This document shows positions 45,117 through 54,112 of a stretch of DNA of 64,000 bases, in pieces (position 1 is the first letter of the stretch; every line of letters starts with the position of its first letter). The position numbers and the translations under genes are program-made. Source of the stretch: Rhodanobacter sp. (GTDB taxonomy: Bacteria; Pseudomonadota; Gammaproteobacteria; Xanthomonadales; Rhodanobacteraceae); contig JANJTA010000036.1 of the NCBI GenBank assembly GCA_024711345.1, forward strand, positions 1 through 64,000. The letters are read 5' to 3'. The notes beneath the pieces were generated by a model. The model searched no databases and was not told the origin of the DNA. It saw nothing but the letters and a program-made list of their open reading frames with translations.

Positions 45117-46145
45117 GTGAGCATGTACACGACCATCGGATGGTTGCTGGCCAGCTTGTCGATCACCCTGTTGCTGGTGCGCGGCGCGATCGGCTATGCG
45201 CAGCGGCGCGGCATGCTGGACCAACCCGGGCAACGCCGTTCGCATCGCCTGCCCACTCCGCGCGGCGGCGGCATCGGCCTCGTCGTGGCGATGCTGGTGT
45301 GCCTGCCGGGTGTGCTGTGGCATGCGCCGGCGGCCTGGCCGGCAAGCGTGATCGCCAGCCTGCTCGCCGCGCTGGCGCTGGTGGCGCTGGCCGGCTGGTG
45401 GGACGACCACCGCTCGCTGCCGATCCTGCCGCGGCTGGGCGTCCAGCTGCTGGCGGTAGGCCTGTTTTCGTTGAGCCTGTTGAGCACCGGCTTGTCGGCG
45501 TGGTGGATGCCGCTGCTGCTGATCGCCGGCGCCTGGAGCATCAACCTGCACAACTTCATGGACGGCATCGACGGCCTGCTGGCGCAGCAGGTGATGTTCG
45601 TGGGCGCTGGCCTGGCCGGGCTGGCCGCGGCGGCGGGGCAAGCGGCACTGGCCACCGCGGCGGCCGTCCTGGCGGCGTCGGCGCTGGGCTTCTGGTACTT
45701 CAACCGACCACCGGCGCGGATCTTCATGGGCGACGTCGGCAGCGGCAGCGTGGGCCTGTTGCTGTTCGCCTTCAGTGCGATGCTGTGGTGCGTCGATCCC
45801 GCATGGTTGTGGCCAGCCCTGATTCTGTCGTCCGCCTTCGTGACCGATGCCAGCCTGACCCTGCTGACCCGCATGTGGCGCGGACGGCGCTGGTACACTG
45901 CCCATCGCGAACACCTCTACCAGTGGCTGGTGCGCCGCGGGGGAACTCACGCACGCTCGGACATGGTCTATATGGGCTGGAACCTGCTGATCGCGGCACC
46001 TTCGGCCTGGTTGGCCTGGAGTCATCTGCACATGGCGCTGCCGGTTACCATGGCCGTCTATCTCGCAGCGGCAGTCGCCTGGCTGGCGCTGAAACGTCGC
46101 TGCCTGCGACGCCCTCTGCCCAAGGCATCCCATGTCGCTGCGTAG
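45117..46145 (+). CDS. WecA/MraY-family glycosyl-1-phosphate transferase
   Basis: The 342-residue polytopic protein has about ten membrane helices and the MraY-like motifs RSHRLPTPRGGG, GWWDDHRSLPI, NLHNFMDGIDG and FMGDVGSGS, the residues that bind UDP-sugar and Mg. It probably links a sugar-1-phosphate to undecaprenyl phosphate to start O-antigen or other glycan synthesis. GTG 45117 or ATG 45123 may start it; AAGTGA at 45101-45106 is better spaced for the GTG. It overlaps the next gene by 14 bases. Confidence 0.86.
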   Translation: MSMYTTIGWLLASLSITLLLVRGAIGYAQRRGMLDQPGQRRSHRLPTPRGGGIGLVVAMLVCLPGVLWHAPAAWPASVIASLLAALALVALAGWWDDHRSLPILPRLGVQLLAVGLFSLSLLSTGLSAWWMPLLLIAGAWSINLHNFMDGIDGLLAQQVMFVGAGLAGLAAAAGQAALATAAAVLAASALGFWYFNRPPARIFMGDVGSGSVGLLLFAFSAMLWCVDPAWLWPALILSSAFVTDASLTLLTRMWRGRRWYTAHREHLYQWLVRRGGTHARSDMVYMGWNLLIAAPSAWLAWSHLHMALPVTMAVYLAAAVAWLALKRRCLRRPLPKASHVAA

Positions 46146-48030
46146 GCTCGTCGGTTTCATCCACCCGCGTATTGCCGTCGTGCTGCACGACCTGGCCATG
46201 GCCGCGCTTGCCTGGTGGATCGCCAAGTTGTTGCGGTATGCGCTGAAACCCGACGAGATCGTCGGTTTCGGGATGCTCGAGTTTCCGATCGTGCTGCTGG
46301 TGCAGGGACTGATCTTTCGCTGGACGGGGCTGTACCGCAGTGTCTGGCGTTTCGCCAGCCTGCCGGACCTGTGGAACATCGCGCGCGCCGTGGTCGTCGG
46401 CTCGCTGTTCATCGGCGTGTCGCTGTTCCTCTACAACCGCCTGGAAGGCGTGCCGCGCTCGGTGCTGGTGCTCTACCCGTTGCTGCTTGCCGCGTTGTTG
46501 GGGCTGCCGCGCCTGGCCTATCGCTACTGGAAGGACAGCCGCAGCGACCTGCTGCAGAACCAGGTCGCCAAGCGCGTGCTGATCGTCGGCGCCGACCGGG
46601 CCGGCGAAGTGCTTTCGCGCGACCTGCAGCGCGACAACCGCTACGGAGTAGTCGGTTTCGTCGACGACAACCCCAGCCTGCGCGGCGCCAGCATCAACGG
46701 CTACCCGGTGCTTGGGCGGTTCGACCAGTTGCCCGAGGTTGCCCGCGAAGTGGCGGTCGACATGCTGCTGATCGCGCTGCCCGGTGCCTCGACCGCCGAG
46801 ATGCGGCGGGTGGTCTCGCTGTGCGACGCCACCGACCTGCCGTACCGGACGGTACCGCGGCTGGAGGACGTGGTGGCCGGCCGCGCCCAGTTCAACCAGA
46901 TCAAGGAAGTGGCGATCGAGGACCTGCTCGGCCGCGACACGGTGGAACTGGACTGGACCGCGATCCGCGAAACCCTGAGCGGGCGGCGCGTGCTGATCAC
47001 CGGCGGCGGCGGCTCGATCGGCTCGGAGCTGTGCCGCCAGGTGGCCCGGTTGGGCGCGCAGTCGCTCACCGTGGTCGAACAAAGCGAGTACAACCTGTAC
47101 CGGATCAGCCAGGAGCTGCGCGCGGATTTCCCCGAACTGATCTTCGACGGCATCCTGGCCAACTGCGGCGACGAGATCGCCATGCACAAGGCATTCACCG
47201 ACGTCCGGCCGCAGGTGGTGTTCCATGCCGCCGCGTACAAGCACGTGCCGCTGTTGCAGGACCAGTTGCGCACGGCGTTCCGCAACAATGCGCTGGGCAC
47301 GCGCACGGTGGCCGATGCGGCCTGCGCGGTCGGCGTGGAATGCTTCGTGCTGATCTCCACCGACAAGGCAGTCAACCCGACCAGCGTGATGGGCGCGTGC
47401 AAGCGCGTCGCGGAGATCTACTGCCAGAATCTCGATGCGCACACCGATACGCGCTTCATGACGGTACGTTTCGGCAACGTGCTGGATTCGGCCGGTTCGG
47501 TGGTGCCGCTGTTCCGGCGGCAGATTCGCGAGGGTGGCCCGGTGACCGTGACCCATCCGGAGATCTCGCGCTACTTCATGACCATTCCCGAGGCCTGCCA
47601 GCTGATCCTGCAGACCGCGAGCATCGGCAAGGGCGGCGAGATCTTCGCGCTCGACATGGGCGAGCCGGTGAAGATCCGCGACCTGGCCGAGCAGATGATC
47701 CGCCTCGCCGGCAAGAAGCCGGGCAGCGAGATACCGATCGTGTACACCGGCCTGCGCGCCGGCGAGAAGCTGTTCGAGGAACTGTTCCATCCACTGGAGA
47801 ACTACAGCGCCACCGCGCACGCCAAGATTTTCCTGGCGCAGCACCGCGAAGTGTCGTGGGAATTGCTGCAGGCCATGCTGTGCAAGGCCGCCGAGGCGGC
47901 CGACGTTTTCAATGAGGAAGAACTTCGCCGCTGCGTGTCCAGCCTGCTGCCTTCGTTCCGCTGGAGTGAAACGGTGCAGCCGGACAACGTGGTGTCGATC
48001 CGCCGCGCCAACCCGGAGGTCAATGAGTGA
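46132..48030 (+). CDS. CapD/PglF-type nucleotide-sugar 4,6-dehydratase
   Basis: The 632-residue protein has four N-terminal membrane helices, a nucleotide-binding domain (VLIVGADRAGEVLSRDLQRD), then an extended SDR domain with ITGGGGSIGSELCRQ, FHAAAYKHVPLL and STDKAVNPTSVMGACKR, where Met replaces the usual catalytic Tyr as in WbpM/PglF. Such enzymes turn UDP-GlcNAc into a 4-keto-6-deoxy sugar for O-antigen or capsule. It overlaps both neighbours, forming a tight glycan operon with the transferase and galU. Confidence 0.92.
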   Translation: MSLRRLVGFIHPRIAVVLHDLAMAALAWWIAKLLRYALKPDEIVGFGMLEFPIVLLVQGLIFRWTGLYRSVWRFASLPDLWNIARAVVVGSLFIGVSLFLYNRLEGVPRSVLVLYPLLLAALLGLPRLAYRYWKDSRSDLLQNQVAKRVLIVGADRAGEVLSRDLQRDNRYGVVGFVDDNPSLRGASINGYPVLGRFDQLPEVAREVAVDMLLIALPGASTAEMRRVVSLCDATDLPYRTVPRLEDVVAGRAQFNQIKEVAIEDLLGRDTVELDWTAIRETLSGRRVLITGGGGSIGSELCRQVARLGAQSLTVVEQSEYNLYRISQELRADFPELIFDGILANCGDEIAMHKAFTDVRPQVVFHAAAYKHVPLLQDQLRTAFRNNALGTRTVADAACAVGVECFVLISTDKAVNPTSVMGACKRVAEIYCQNLDAHTDTRFMTVRFGNVLDSAGSVVPLFRRQIREGGPVTVTHPEISRYFMTIPEACQLILQTASIGKGGEIFALDMGEPVKIRDLAEQMIRLAGKKPGSEIPIVYTGLRAGEKLFEELFHPLENYSATAHAKIFLAQHREVSWELLQAMLCKAAEAADVFNEEELRRCVSSLLPSFRWSETVQPDNVVSIRRANPEVNE

Positions 48031-48902
48031 GCAAGCCCCTGCGCAAAGTGGTGTTTCCCGTGGCCGGACTCGGCACGCGTTTCCTGCCGGCGACCAAGGT
48101 GGTCGCCAAGGAAATGCTGCCGGTGCTCGACAAGCCGCTGATCCAGTACGCCGTCGACGAGGCGGTGGACGCAGGTGCTGACACCCTGGTCTTCGTCACC
48201 AACCGCTACAAGCACGCGATCGCCGACTACTTCGACAAGGCCTACGAGCTGGAGTCCAAGCTGCACGAGAAGGGCAAGGCCGAGCTGCTGGCGCTGGTGC
48301 AGGGCACCTTGCCGCGACATGTGCGGGCGATCTTCGTGACCCAGCCCGAGGCGCTCGGCCTGGGCCATGCCGTGCTGTGCGCCAAGCCCGTGGTCGGCGA
48401 CGAACCGTTCGGCGTGATCCTGCCGGATGATCTGATCTGGAACGGTGCCGGCAAGAGCGCGCTGCGGCAGATGGCGGAGCTGGCCGATGCGCAGGCCGCG
48501 GGAGTGATCGCGGTGGAAGAAGTACCGCGCGACCAGACCGACAAGTACGGCATCGTCGATGCCGCTCCGGTCGACGAGCGCAGCGCACTGATCCGCCACA
48601 TGGTGGAGAAGCCCAAGCCGGCCGACGCGCCGTCGAATCTGGCCGTGGTGGGCCGCTACGTGCTGCCCGGCCGCATCTTCCAGCTGTTGGAGCAGACCAC
48701 GCCTGGCGCCGGCGGCGAGATCCAGCTCACCGACGCCATCGACGCGCTGCTGAAGGAGCAGGGCAAGGTGTTGGCCTATCGCTTCGAGGGCACCCGCTTC
48801 GACTGCGGCAACAAGGCCGGGCTGGTGCGCGCCACCATGCACATGGCGATGCAGGATCCGAAGCTCGCGCCCACCGTGCGAGAGTTCCTTGGCCAGCTTT
48901 GA
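48027..48902 (+). CDS. galU: UTP-glucose-1-phosphate uridylyltransferase
   Basis: GalU makes UDP-glucose for LPS, exopolysaccharide and trehalose. The 291-residue protein opens with KVVFPVAGLGTRFLPATKVV, then EMLPVLDKPLIQY, followed by FGVILPDDL and the catalytic GTRFDCGNKAGLV. Start is GTG within a GTGA overlap with the dehydratase stop, with GGAGG just upstream. An ATG at 48023 is in another frame. Confidence 0.96.
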   Translation: MSKPLRKVVFPVAGLGTRFLPATKVVAKEMLPVLDKPLIQYAVDEAVDAGADTLVFVTNRYKHAIADYFDKAYELESKLHEKGKAELLALVQGTLPRHVRAIFVTQPEALGLGHAVLCAKPVVGDEPFGVILPDDLIWNGAGKSALRQMAELADAQAAGVIAVEEVPRDQTDKYGIVDAAPVDERSALIRHMVEKPKPADAPSNLAVVGRYVLPGRIFQLLEQTTPGAGGEIQLTDAIDALLKEQGKVLAYRFEGTRFDCGNKAGLVRATMHMAMQDPKLAPTVREFLGQL

Positions 48903-48980
48903 ACCACGGCGGCCGCAACGCGCAGGCATGAAGGCGATGCTTGCTCCGTCACGGCTACCGGCGTCGCTCATCGCAGCAGC

Positions 48981-50270
48981 ATGACACCCCCCTCGTCCAC
49001 GTCCTACTACCGCGCCACCGCCACGCCGTACCCGGCCTGGCAACCGCTGCAGGGCAGCGCGCAGGCGCGCGTGGCGGTGATCGGCGGCGGCTTTGCCGGC
49101 TTGAACACCGCGCTGGGGCTGGCCGAGCGCGGCGTGCGGGACGTGGTATTGCTGGAGCGCGAACAAGTCGGCTTCGGCGCTTCCGGCCGCAACGGCGGCT
49201 TCGTCTTCGCCGGCTATTCGCTGGGCGAACAGTCGCTGCTCGAGCAGTTGGGCGAGGCGCGCGCGCGGGCACTGTTCAAGCTCACCACCGAGGCGGTCGG
49301 GCGCATCCGCCGGCGCGTCGCCGATTACGCGATCGCCTGTGACATGGTCGACGAAGGGGTGATCTGGGCCAACTGGTTCCGCGATCCGGCCGTGCTGCGC
49401 CGGCGCCAGCAACTGCTGGCCGAGCATTACGGCGTGCACTGGCAGTGGCTGCCCGAGAGTGAACTGCGCGAACGCATCCGCAGCGAGCGCTACCACGACG
49501 GCCTGTACGAGCGCGACGCGTTGCACCTGCACCCGCTCAACTACGCGATCGGCCTGGCCGCCGCGGCCGCCGGGCAGGGCGTGCGCATCCACGAGCACAG
49601 CGGCGTGCGCAGCCTCGTGCGCGAGGGCCTGCAATGGCGTTTGCGTACGACGCAAGGCGAACTGCTCGCCGAGCAGGTGGTGCTGGCCTGCGGCGGCTAC
49701 CTGGCCGGGCTGCAGAAAACGATCGACCGCGCGATCCTGCCGATCGCCACCTACGTGATGGTGACCGAGCCGCTCGGCGCGCGGCTGGACGACTGCCTGC
49801 ACACCCGCGCGGCAATCTACGACAGCCGTTTCGCGTTCGACTACTACCGCGCGCTGCCGGATACCCGCCTGCTGTGGGGCGGGCGCATCTCGGTACTCAA
49901 CCGCTCGCCGCGCGCAGTGCAGCGGCTGCTGACGAAGGACTTGCTGCGCGTGTTCCCGCAACTGGCGGGAGTGCAGGTTGAGCATGCCTGGTCAGGCCTG
50001 ATGAGCTATGCGCGGCACCAGATGCCGCAAATCGGCGGTGACGGCAACGGGTTGTGGTGGGCGCAGGCGTTCGGCGGACATGGACTGGCGCCAACCTGCG
50101 CCGCCGGCGAGCTGCTGGCCGCGGCGATCGCCGAGGGCGACGACCGCTGGCGGCAGTTTGCCGACTATGGCCTGGGCAACACGCACCGTCCATTCGGTTA
50201 TCTGGCAGCGCAGGCCAGCTACTGGTGGCAGCAAGGCCGCGATTGTCTGAAGACGAGGTTGGAAGGATGA
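48981..50270 (+). CDS. FAD-dependent amine-oxidase-like oxidoreductase (DAO/PuuB type)
   Basis: The 429-residue DAO-fold flavoprotein has the Rossmann motif VAVIGGGFAGLNTALGLAE, GASGRNGGFV for FAD binding and a C-terminal QAFGGHGLAPT signature. It resembles gamma-glutamylputrescine oxidase (PuuB) and related glycine/amine oxidases; the substrate is not certain, and no puuA/C/D genes lie nearby. It overlaps the CsaA-like gene by 4 bases (ATGA). Confidence 0.85.
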   Translation: MTPPSSTSYYRATATPYPAWQPLQGSAQARVAVIGGGFAGLNTALGLAERGVRDVVLLEREQVGFGASGRNGGFVFAGYSLGEQSLLEQLGEARARALFKLTTEAVGRIRRRVADYAIACDMVDEGVIWANWFRDPAVLRRRQQLLAEHYGVHWQWLPESELRERIRSERYHDGLYERDALHLHPLNYAIGLAAAAAGQGVRIHEHSGVRSLVREGLQWRLRTTQGELLAEQVVLACGGYLAGLQKTIDRAILPIATYVMVTEPLGARLDDCLHTRAAIYDSRFAFDYYRALPDTRLLWGGRISVLNRSPRAVQRLLTKDLLRVFPQLAGVQVEHAWSGLMSYARHQMPQIGGDGNGLWWAQAFGGHGLAPTCAAGELLAAAIAEGDDRWRQFADYGLGNTHRPFGYLAAQASYWWQQGRDCLKTRLEG

Positions 50271-50614
50271 GCGAAGCGCATCACCCCGACATCAGCTGGG
50301 CCGATTTCGAAAAGGTACTGATCGTCGCCGGCACCGTAACCAAGGTGGAAGGGTTCCCCGAGGCGCGCAAGCCGGCATGGAAGGTGTGGGTGGATTTCGG
50401 CCCCTACGGCGAGAAGAAGACCAGCGCGCAGATCGCCGCGCTGTATAAAGCCGAGGATCTGCTTGGGCGGCAGGTCGTGGGCGTGATCAACTTCCCCGAA
50501 AAGCAGATCGGCCCGTTCCGCTCGCAGTTCCTGCTGACCGGTTTTCCCACCGACGCGGGCGTGGTGCTCACCGCGGTCGAGCGGCCGGTACCGAACGGCA
50601 CCCGGTTGGCCTGA
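50267..50614 (+). CDS. CsaA-like tRNA-binding domain protein
   Basis: The 115-residue protein consists of one OB-fold tRNA-binding domain: ISWADFEKVLIVAGTV, KPAWKVWVDFGPYGEKKTSA and VINFPEKQIGPFRSQFLLTG match CsaA/YgjH, related to Trbp111 and the MetG C-terminus. Members bind tRNA elbows or act as export chaperones; the exact role is open. It is coupled to the flavoprotein by an ATGA overlap. Confidence 0.9.
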   Translation: MSEAHHPDISWADFEKVLIVAGTVTKVEGFPEARKPAWKVWVDFGPYGEKKTSAQIAALYKAEDLLGRQVVGVINFPEKQIGPFRSQFLLTGFPTDAGVVLTAVERPVPNGTRLA

Positions 50615-50715
50615 GCCAAACACCGCGGGTTGCCCGCGATTTGCCCGCAACGCGCCAGCGCCCGTTCGCCAGCGCCAGCCACCATCACAGCCCCGTCCCT
50701 CTCATGGAGCTGCAC

Positions 50716-51594
50716 ATGAATCCGTTGACCCGCACGCTGTGGATCGGCGCCGCCCTGCTGGCGGCAAGCCTGGCGCATGCGAACGACCCCGCCTGGAGTC
50801 AGCCGCAGCAGCCCTTCCGCATCTACGGCAACAGCTGGTACGTGGGTACGCGAGGCTTGAGCGCGGTCCTGATCACCTCGCCGCAGGGCCATGTGCTGAT
50901 CGACGGCACGCTGGAAGGCAACGCGGCACAGATCGAGGCGAACATTCGCGCGCTCGGCTTCCGCCTGCGCGATGTCAGGCTGATCCTCAACTCGCACGCC
51001 CACGCCGACCACGCCGGGGCGATCGCCAGGCTGGCGCACGACAGCGGCGCCACGGTGGCGGCCAGCGCGGCTGGAGCGAAGGCGTTGCGTTCCGGCGGCG
51101 ACGACCCGGACGACCCGCAGTACGGCATGGCCCCGCGCTACCCGGCGGTCACGCCAGTCGAGGTGGTGGCCGACGGTGCGGCGGCGCGGGTGGGCTCGAT
51201 CGCCGTCACCGCGCACGACACCCCTGGCCACACCCCAGGCAGCACCTCGTGGACCTGGCGTTCGTGCGAAGAGGGGCGCTGCCTGTCACTGGCCTACGTC
51301 GACAGCCTCACCGCACTCGGCCGCGAGGGCTTCCGCTACAGCGACGAGCCGGCCCGGGTCGAGGCTTTCCGCCAGTCCTTCGCCACCGTCGCCGGCTTGC
51401 CCTGCGACATCCTGATCACGCCGCACCCCGACGCCAGCGGCTTCATGCAGAAGATCGCCGCGCGCGATCGCGACCATGCGCCCGCTGCCCTGGTCGACAC
51501 CGGTGCCTGCCGCGCCTACGCCGCGGCGGCGCAGTCGCGTTTCGAGCAACACCTGGCGAAGGAGCGACAGGGGATGCAGCGCGCCGGCAGGTGA
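50716..51594 (+). CDS. Subclass B3 metallo-beta-lactamase
   Basis: The 292-residue secreted protein has a signal peptide (MNPLTRTLWIGAALLAASLA, cleaved after HA) and all B3 zinc ligands: H94, H96, D98, H99 in NSHAHADHAG, H172 in TPGHTPGSTSW, and H237 in ITPHPDASG. B3 enzymes hydrolyse penicillins, cephalosporins and carbapenems; chromosomal copies occur in several xanthomonads. Activity is inferred from motifs only. GGAG 7 bases before ATG 50716 decides the start over the ATG at 50704. Confidence 0.9.
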   Translation: MNPLTRTLWIGAALLAASLAHANDPAWSQPQQPFRIYGNSWYVGTRGLSAVLITSPQGHVLIDGTLEGNAAQIEANIRALGFRLRDVRLILNSHAHADHAGAIARLAHDSGATVAASAAGAKALRSGGDDPDDPQYGMAPRYPAVTPVEVVADGAAARVGSIAVTAHDTPGHTPGSTSWTWRSCEEGRCLSLAYVDSLTALGREGFRYSDEPARVEAFRQSFATVAGLPCDILITPHPDASGFMQKIAARDRDHAPAALVDTGACRAYAAAAQSRFEQHLAKERQGMQRAGR

Positions 51595-51618
51595 GGGCGG
51601 CGCCGACCGGCGCAGGGC

Positions 51619-52542
51619 TCAGTGCTCCAGCCACACCTCCAATCCCTGCGCGTTCAACTCGATGTCCATGCCCAGCAGCCGGCGCAGCGCCTCGCGTCCG
51701 TGCAGCCAGCCGTGGGCTTCGGCGCGGGCCGCGTAGAGGTCGGTCAGCGACTCCACCAATACGGCATGCCGGTCGGGCCGGCCGTGCGCGGCACGGGCCA
51801 GGGCGACCATCGCGTCGATCTGCACGTGCAGGTCGGCCGCCAGCCGCTCGATGTCCTCCACCCGGCCGTAGTGGGTGAGGTACATCGCCTCGGGCTGCAG
51901 CGCGACCAGCCGTTCGATCGAGGCGTGCAGCGCCTCGGGATCGAACTGCACCGGCGAGGTAGTGGGCAGGATGAACGGGCCGTTTGCGGTATCGAAATCG
52001 CGGTAGGACAGACCGAACACGTCGCCGGTGAAACAGGCGCGGGCGCGCTCGTCGACCACGGTGAGGTGGTGCTTCGCATGGCCAGGCGTGTCGAGGCAGC
52101 GCAGCGACCGACCGGCCAGATCCACCACGTGCCCGTCCGACGCCGCGGTTACCCGCTGGGCCGGAATCGGCCGCAGCCGGCCATACGTCTGTTCCATCAC
52201 CGCCTCGCCGTACACCGCGCTGGCGCCGGCCCACAGTGCGGAAGGGTCGATCATGTGCCGGGCGCCGCGCGGGTGCACCACCAGCTGCGCATTCGGCAAC
52301 TGCGCAATCAGCTCGCCGGCGCCGCCGGCGTGGTCCAGGTGCACATGGGTGAGGATCAGCCAGTCGACGTCGGCCGGCGCGAGACCGGCTTCGTCCAGCG
52401 CCTCCAGCATGCGCGGCACGGCGAAGTTCGTGCCGCAGTCGATGAAGGCGCCGCGGCCGTTCTCCACGACCAGGTAGGCCGCGTCGAAGCGCGGCCGCAC
52501 GAAGCCGGTGTCGATGGTGTGGATGCCGTGGGTGATTGCCAT
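51619..52542 (-). CDS. MBL-fold metallohydrolase
   Basis: The 307-residue protein has the metallo-beta-lactamase fold with THVHLDHAGG (two-zinc His/Asp motif), CLDTPGHAKHHL and a GDVFGLSY acidic ligand, then YLTHYGR. It lacks a signal peptide and the B3-specific residues, so it is more like cytoplasmic glyoxalase II or teichoic-acid-type hydrolases; the substrate is unknown. GAGG before ATG 52542 sets the start; a longer frame upstream is not supported. It converges on the B3 enzyme. Confidence 0.87.
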   Translation of the reverse strand: MAITHGIHTIDTGFVRPRFDAAYLVVENGRGAFIDCGTNFAVPRMLEALDEAGLAPADVDWLILTHVHLDHAGGAGELIAQLPNAQLVVHPRGARHMIDPSALWAGASAVYGEAVMEQTYGRLRPIPAQRVTAASDGHVVDLAGRSLRCLDTPGHAKHHLTVVDERARACFTGDVFGLSYRDFDTANGPFILPTTSPVQFDPEALHASIERLVALQPEAMYLTHYGRVEDIERLAADLHVQIDAMVALARAAHGRPDRHAVLVESLTDLYAARAEAHGWLHGREALRRLLGMDIELNAQGLEVWLEH

Positions 52543-52716
52543 GCCTGCCTCGTGAACGGAACGATCCGGCGAGGGTAGCAAGCCGGGGCGGAGCGGGCAC
52601 CTGCACCATGGTCGAGCACGATTGGGGGCCATCGGCCGGACGCGGGAACCTTTGGGTAACCCACCGCATCGGATCGAACGTTGCTCACTTCATCAACGTG
52701 CCAATTGGGGAACGAC

Positions 52717-53058
52717 ATGCTGCTCTATGCGATTCTGGTTTTTGCGATCGCCGCCATCGGCGGCCTGGTGCTGGCTTCCAGCGTGCTGCGCGGCAAGCTG
52801 GCGCCGTGGGCCATCTCGCTGCTGCACGCGTTGCTTGGCGCCAGCGGCCTGGTGCTGCTGATCCTGGTGGTACTGCAGGGCGCGGCGCCGGGACGGCTTA
52901 CCGTGGCGCTGGCACTGCTGGTGCTGGCCGCGCTGGGCGGTTTCTTCCTCGCCTCGTTCCACCTGCGCAAGCAGGTCGCGCCGAAGGCGGTGGTGTTCGT
53001 GCATGCCGGCGTTGCGGTGGTCGGTTTCCTGACCCTGCTCAGCCTGCTGCTGGCCTGA
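52717..53058 (+). CDS. Four-helix membrane protein with internal duplication
   Basis: The 113-residue hydrophobic protein has four predicted helices in two similar halves. IGGLVLASSVLRGKLAPW with SLLHALLGASG matches LGGFFLASFHLRKQVAPK with VFVHAGVAVVG: shared G-x-x-LAS-x-x-LR-x-x-x-AP spacing and a His in each second helix. Paired membrane histidines could bind haem, but this is inference. I recognise no named family. It lies 9 bases before a DUF2231 gene, likely one operon. Confidence 0.8.
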   Translation: MLLYAILVFAIAAIGGLVLASSVLRGKLAPWAISLLHALLGASGLVLLILVVLQGAAPGRLTVALALLVLAALGGFFLASFHLRKQVAPKAVVFVHAGVAVVGFLTLLSLLLA

Positions 53059-53067
53059 GCCGCCGCC

Positions 53068-53493
53068 ATGCGCCATCCGCTGCATCCGGCCCTGGTGCAT
53101 TTCCCGATCGCCTGCTGGTCGCTGGCCACGGCGGCGGATCTGGCCAGCCTGGCCTGGGGCGAGCCCGCATGGCGGTTCGCCGGCGTGTTGCTGCTGGCGG
53201 GGATCGGCTTCGCGATCCCCGCCATGCTGGCCGGCCTGCTCGAACTGGCCAAACTTGCCCAGGACAATCCGGCGATCAAGGACGTCAACCGCCACATGCT
53301 GATGGTGATGGGCGCGCTTTGCTGCTACGTGGCCAGCCTGTTCCTGCGTCTGCACGGCACGCAATTCATTGCGCCGGGCCTGCTGGCGATCGCACTGAGC
53401 GTGCTGGGTTTTCTGTGCCTGGGCGTGGCCGGCTGGCTGGGCGGCAAGCTGGTGTACGGACACCGGCTCGGGGTCAGCCCGCCGTCCGCCTGA
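53068..53493 (+). CDS. DUF2231-like membrane protein
   Basis: The 141-residue protein has four membrane helices and the DUF2231 N-terminal signature HPLHPALVHFPIACW, with further histidines in DVNRHMLMV and LRLHG. Function is unknown; conserved His in membrane helices suggests redox cofactor binding. Together with the preceding four-helix gene it may form a small membrane complex. It overlaps the convergent glycosylase gene by 20 bases. Confidence 0.82.
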   Translation: MRHPLHPALVHFPIACWSLATAADLASLAWGEPAWRFAGVLLLAGIGFAIPAMLAGLLELAKLAQDNPAIKDVNRHMLMVMGALCCYVASLFLRLHGTQFIAPGLLAIALSVLGFLCLGVAGWLGGKLVYGHRLGVSPPSA

Positions 53494-54112
53494 GCTTCGC
53501 CTTCGGCGGTCGCGGCACGCGCCACAGATACCAGGCGGCGGCGGTGCGATGCGGGCTCCAGGCCGCGCCGAGCGCCGCCAACGCCTTCGGCGCGGGCGCC
53601 GTGTCCAGCGACTTCAGCAGGCGGTAGCCTTCGCGCACGCCGAAGTCATCCACCGGCAGGATGTCGGGCCGGTCCAGGCTGTAGATCAGGAACATCTCCA
53701 CTGTCCAGCGGCCGATGCCCTTCAGCGCGCAGAGCCGGGCAATCAGTTCCTCGTCCGGCAGCACCAGGGCGGTGGCCAGATCGGGAACGGTGCCGTCGAG
53801 CGTGGCGGCGGCAATGCCGCGGATCGTCTCGATCTTGCGTGCCGAGAAACCGCAGTCGCGCAGGCTGTCGAAACCGGCGCCGAGCAGTTGCGCCGGCGAC
53901 GGAAACGCCCGCTGCGGATGCAGCGCCAGCAACCGCGCCAGGATCGCATCGCCGGCCTTCACGTGCAGTTGCTGGTAGGCCACCGCGCGCACCAGCGCCT
54001 CGTACGGCTCGCGCATCGGTTTCGCTTGGTGAGCACAGGGACCGACCTGCGCGACCAGGCGCGCCCAGTCGCCGTCCAGCGCGGCCAGGAACGCCGCGGC
54101 GTCAGCCGGCAC
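53474..54112 (-). CDS. alkA: AlkA-type DNA-3-methyladenine glycosylase
   Basis: The 212-residue HhH-GPD glycosylase removes alkylated purines. The helix-hairpin-helix CALKGIGRWTVEMFL (about 128-142) is followed by ILPVDDFGVREGY with catalytic D156. The protein is shorter than E. coli AlkA because the N-terminal TBP-like domain is missing, as in yeast Mag1-like forms. Its start lies inside the alkB end (11-base overlap), placing it last in the ada operon. Confidence 0.92.
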   Translation of the reverse strand: MPADAAAFLAALDGDWARLVAQVGPCAHQAKPMREPYEALVRAVAYQQLHVKAGDAILARLLALHPQRAFPSPAQLLGAGFDSLRDCGFSARKIETIRGIAAATLDGTVPDLATALVLPDEELIARLCALKGIGRWTVEMFLIYSLDRPDILPVDDFGVREGYRLLKSLDTAPAPKALAALGAAWSPHRTAAAWYLWRVPRPPKAKLRRTAG

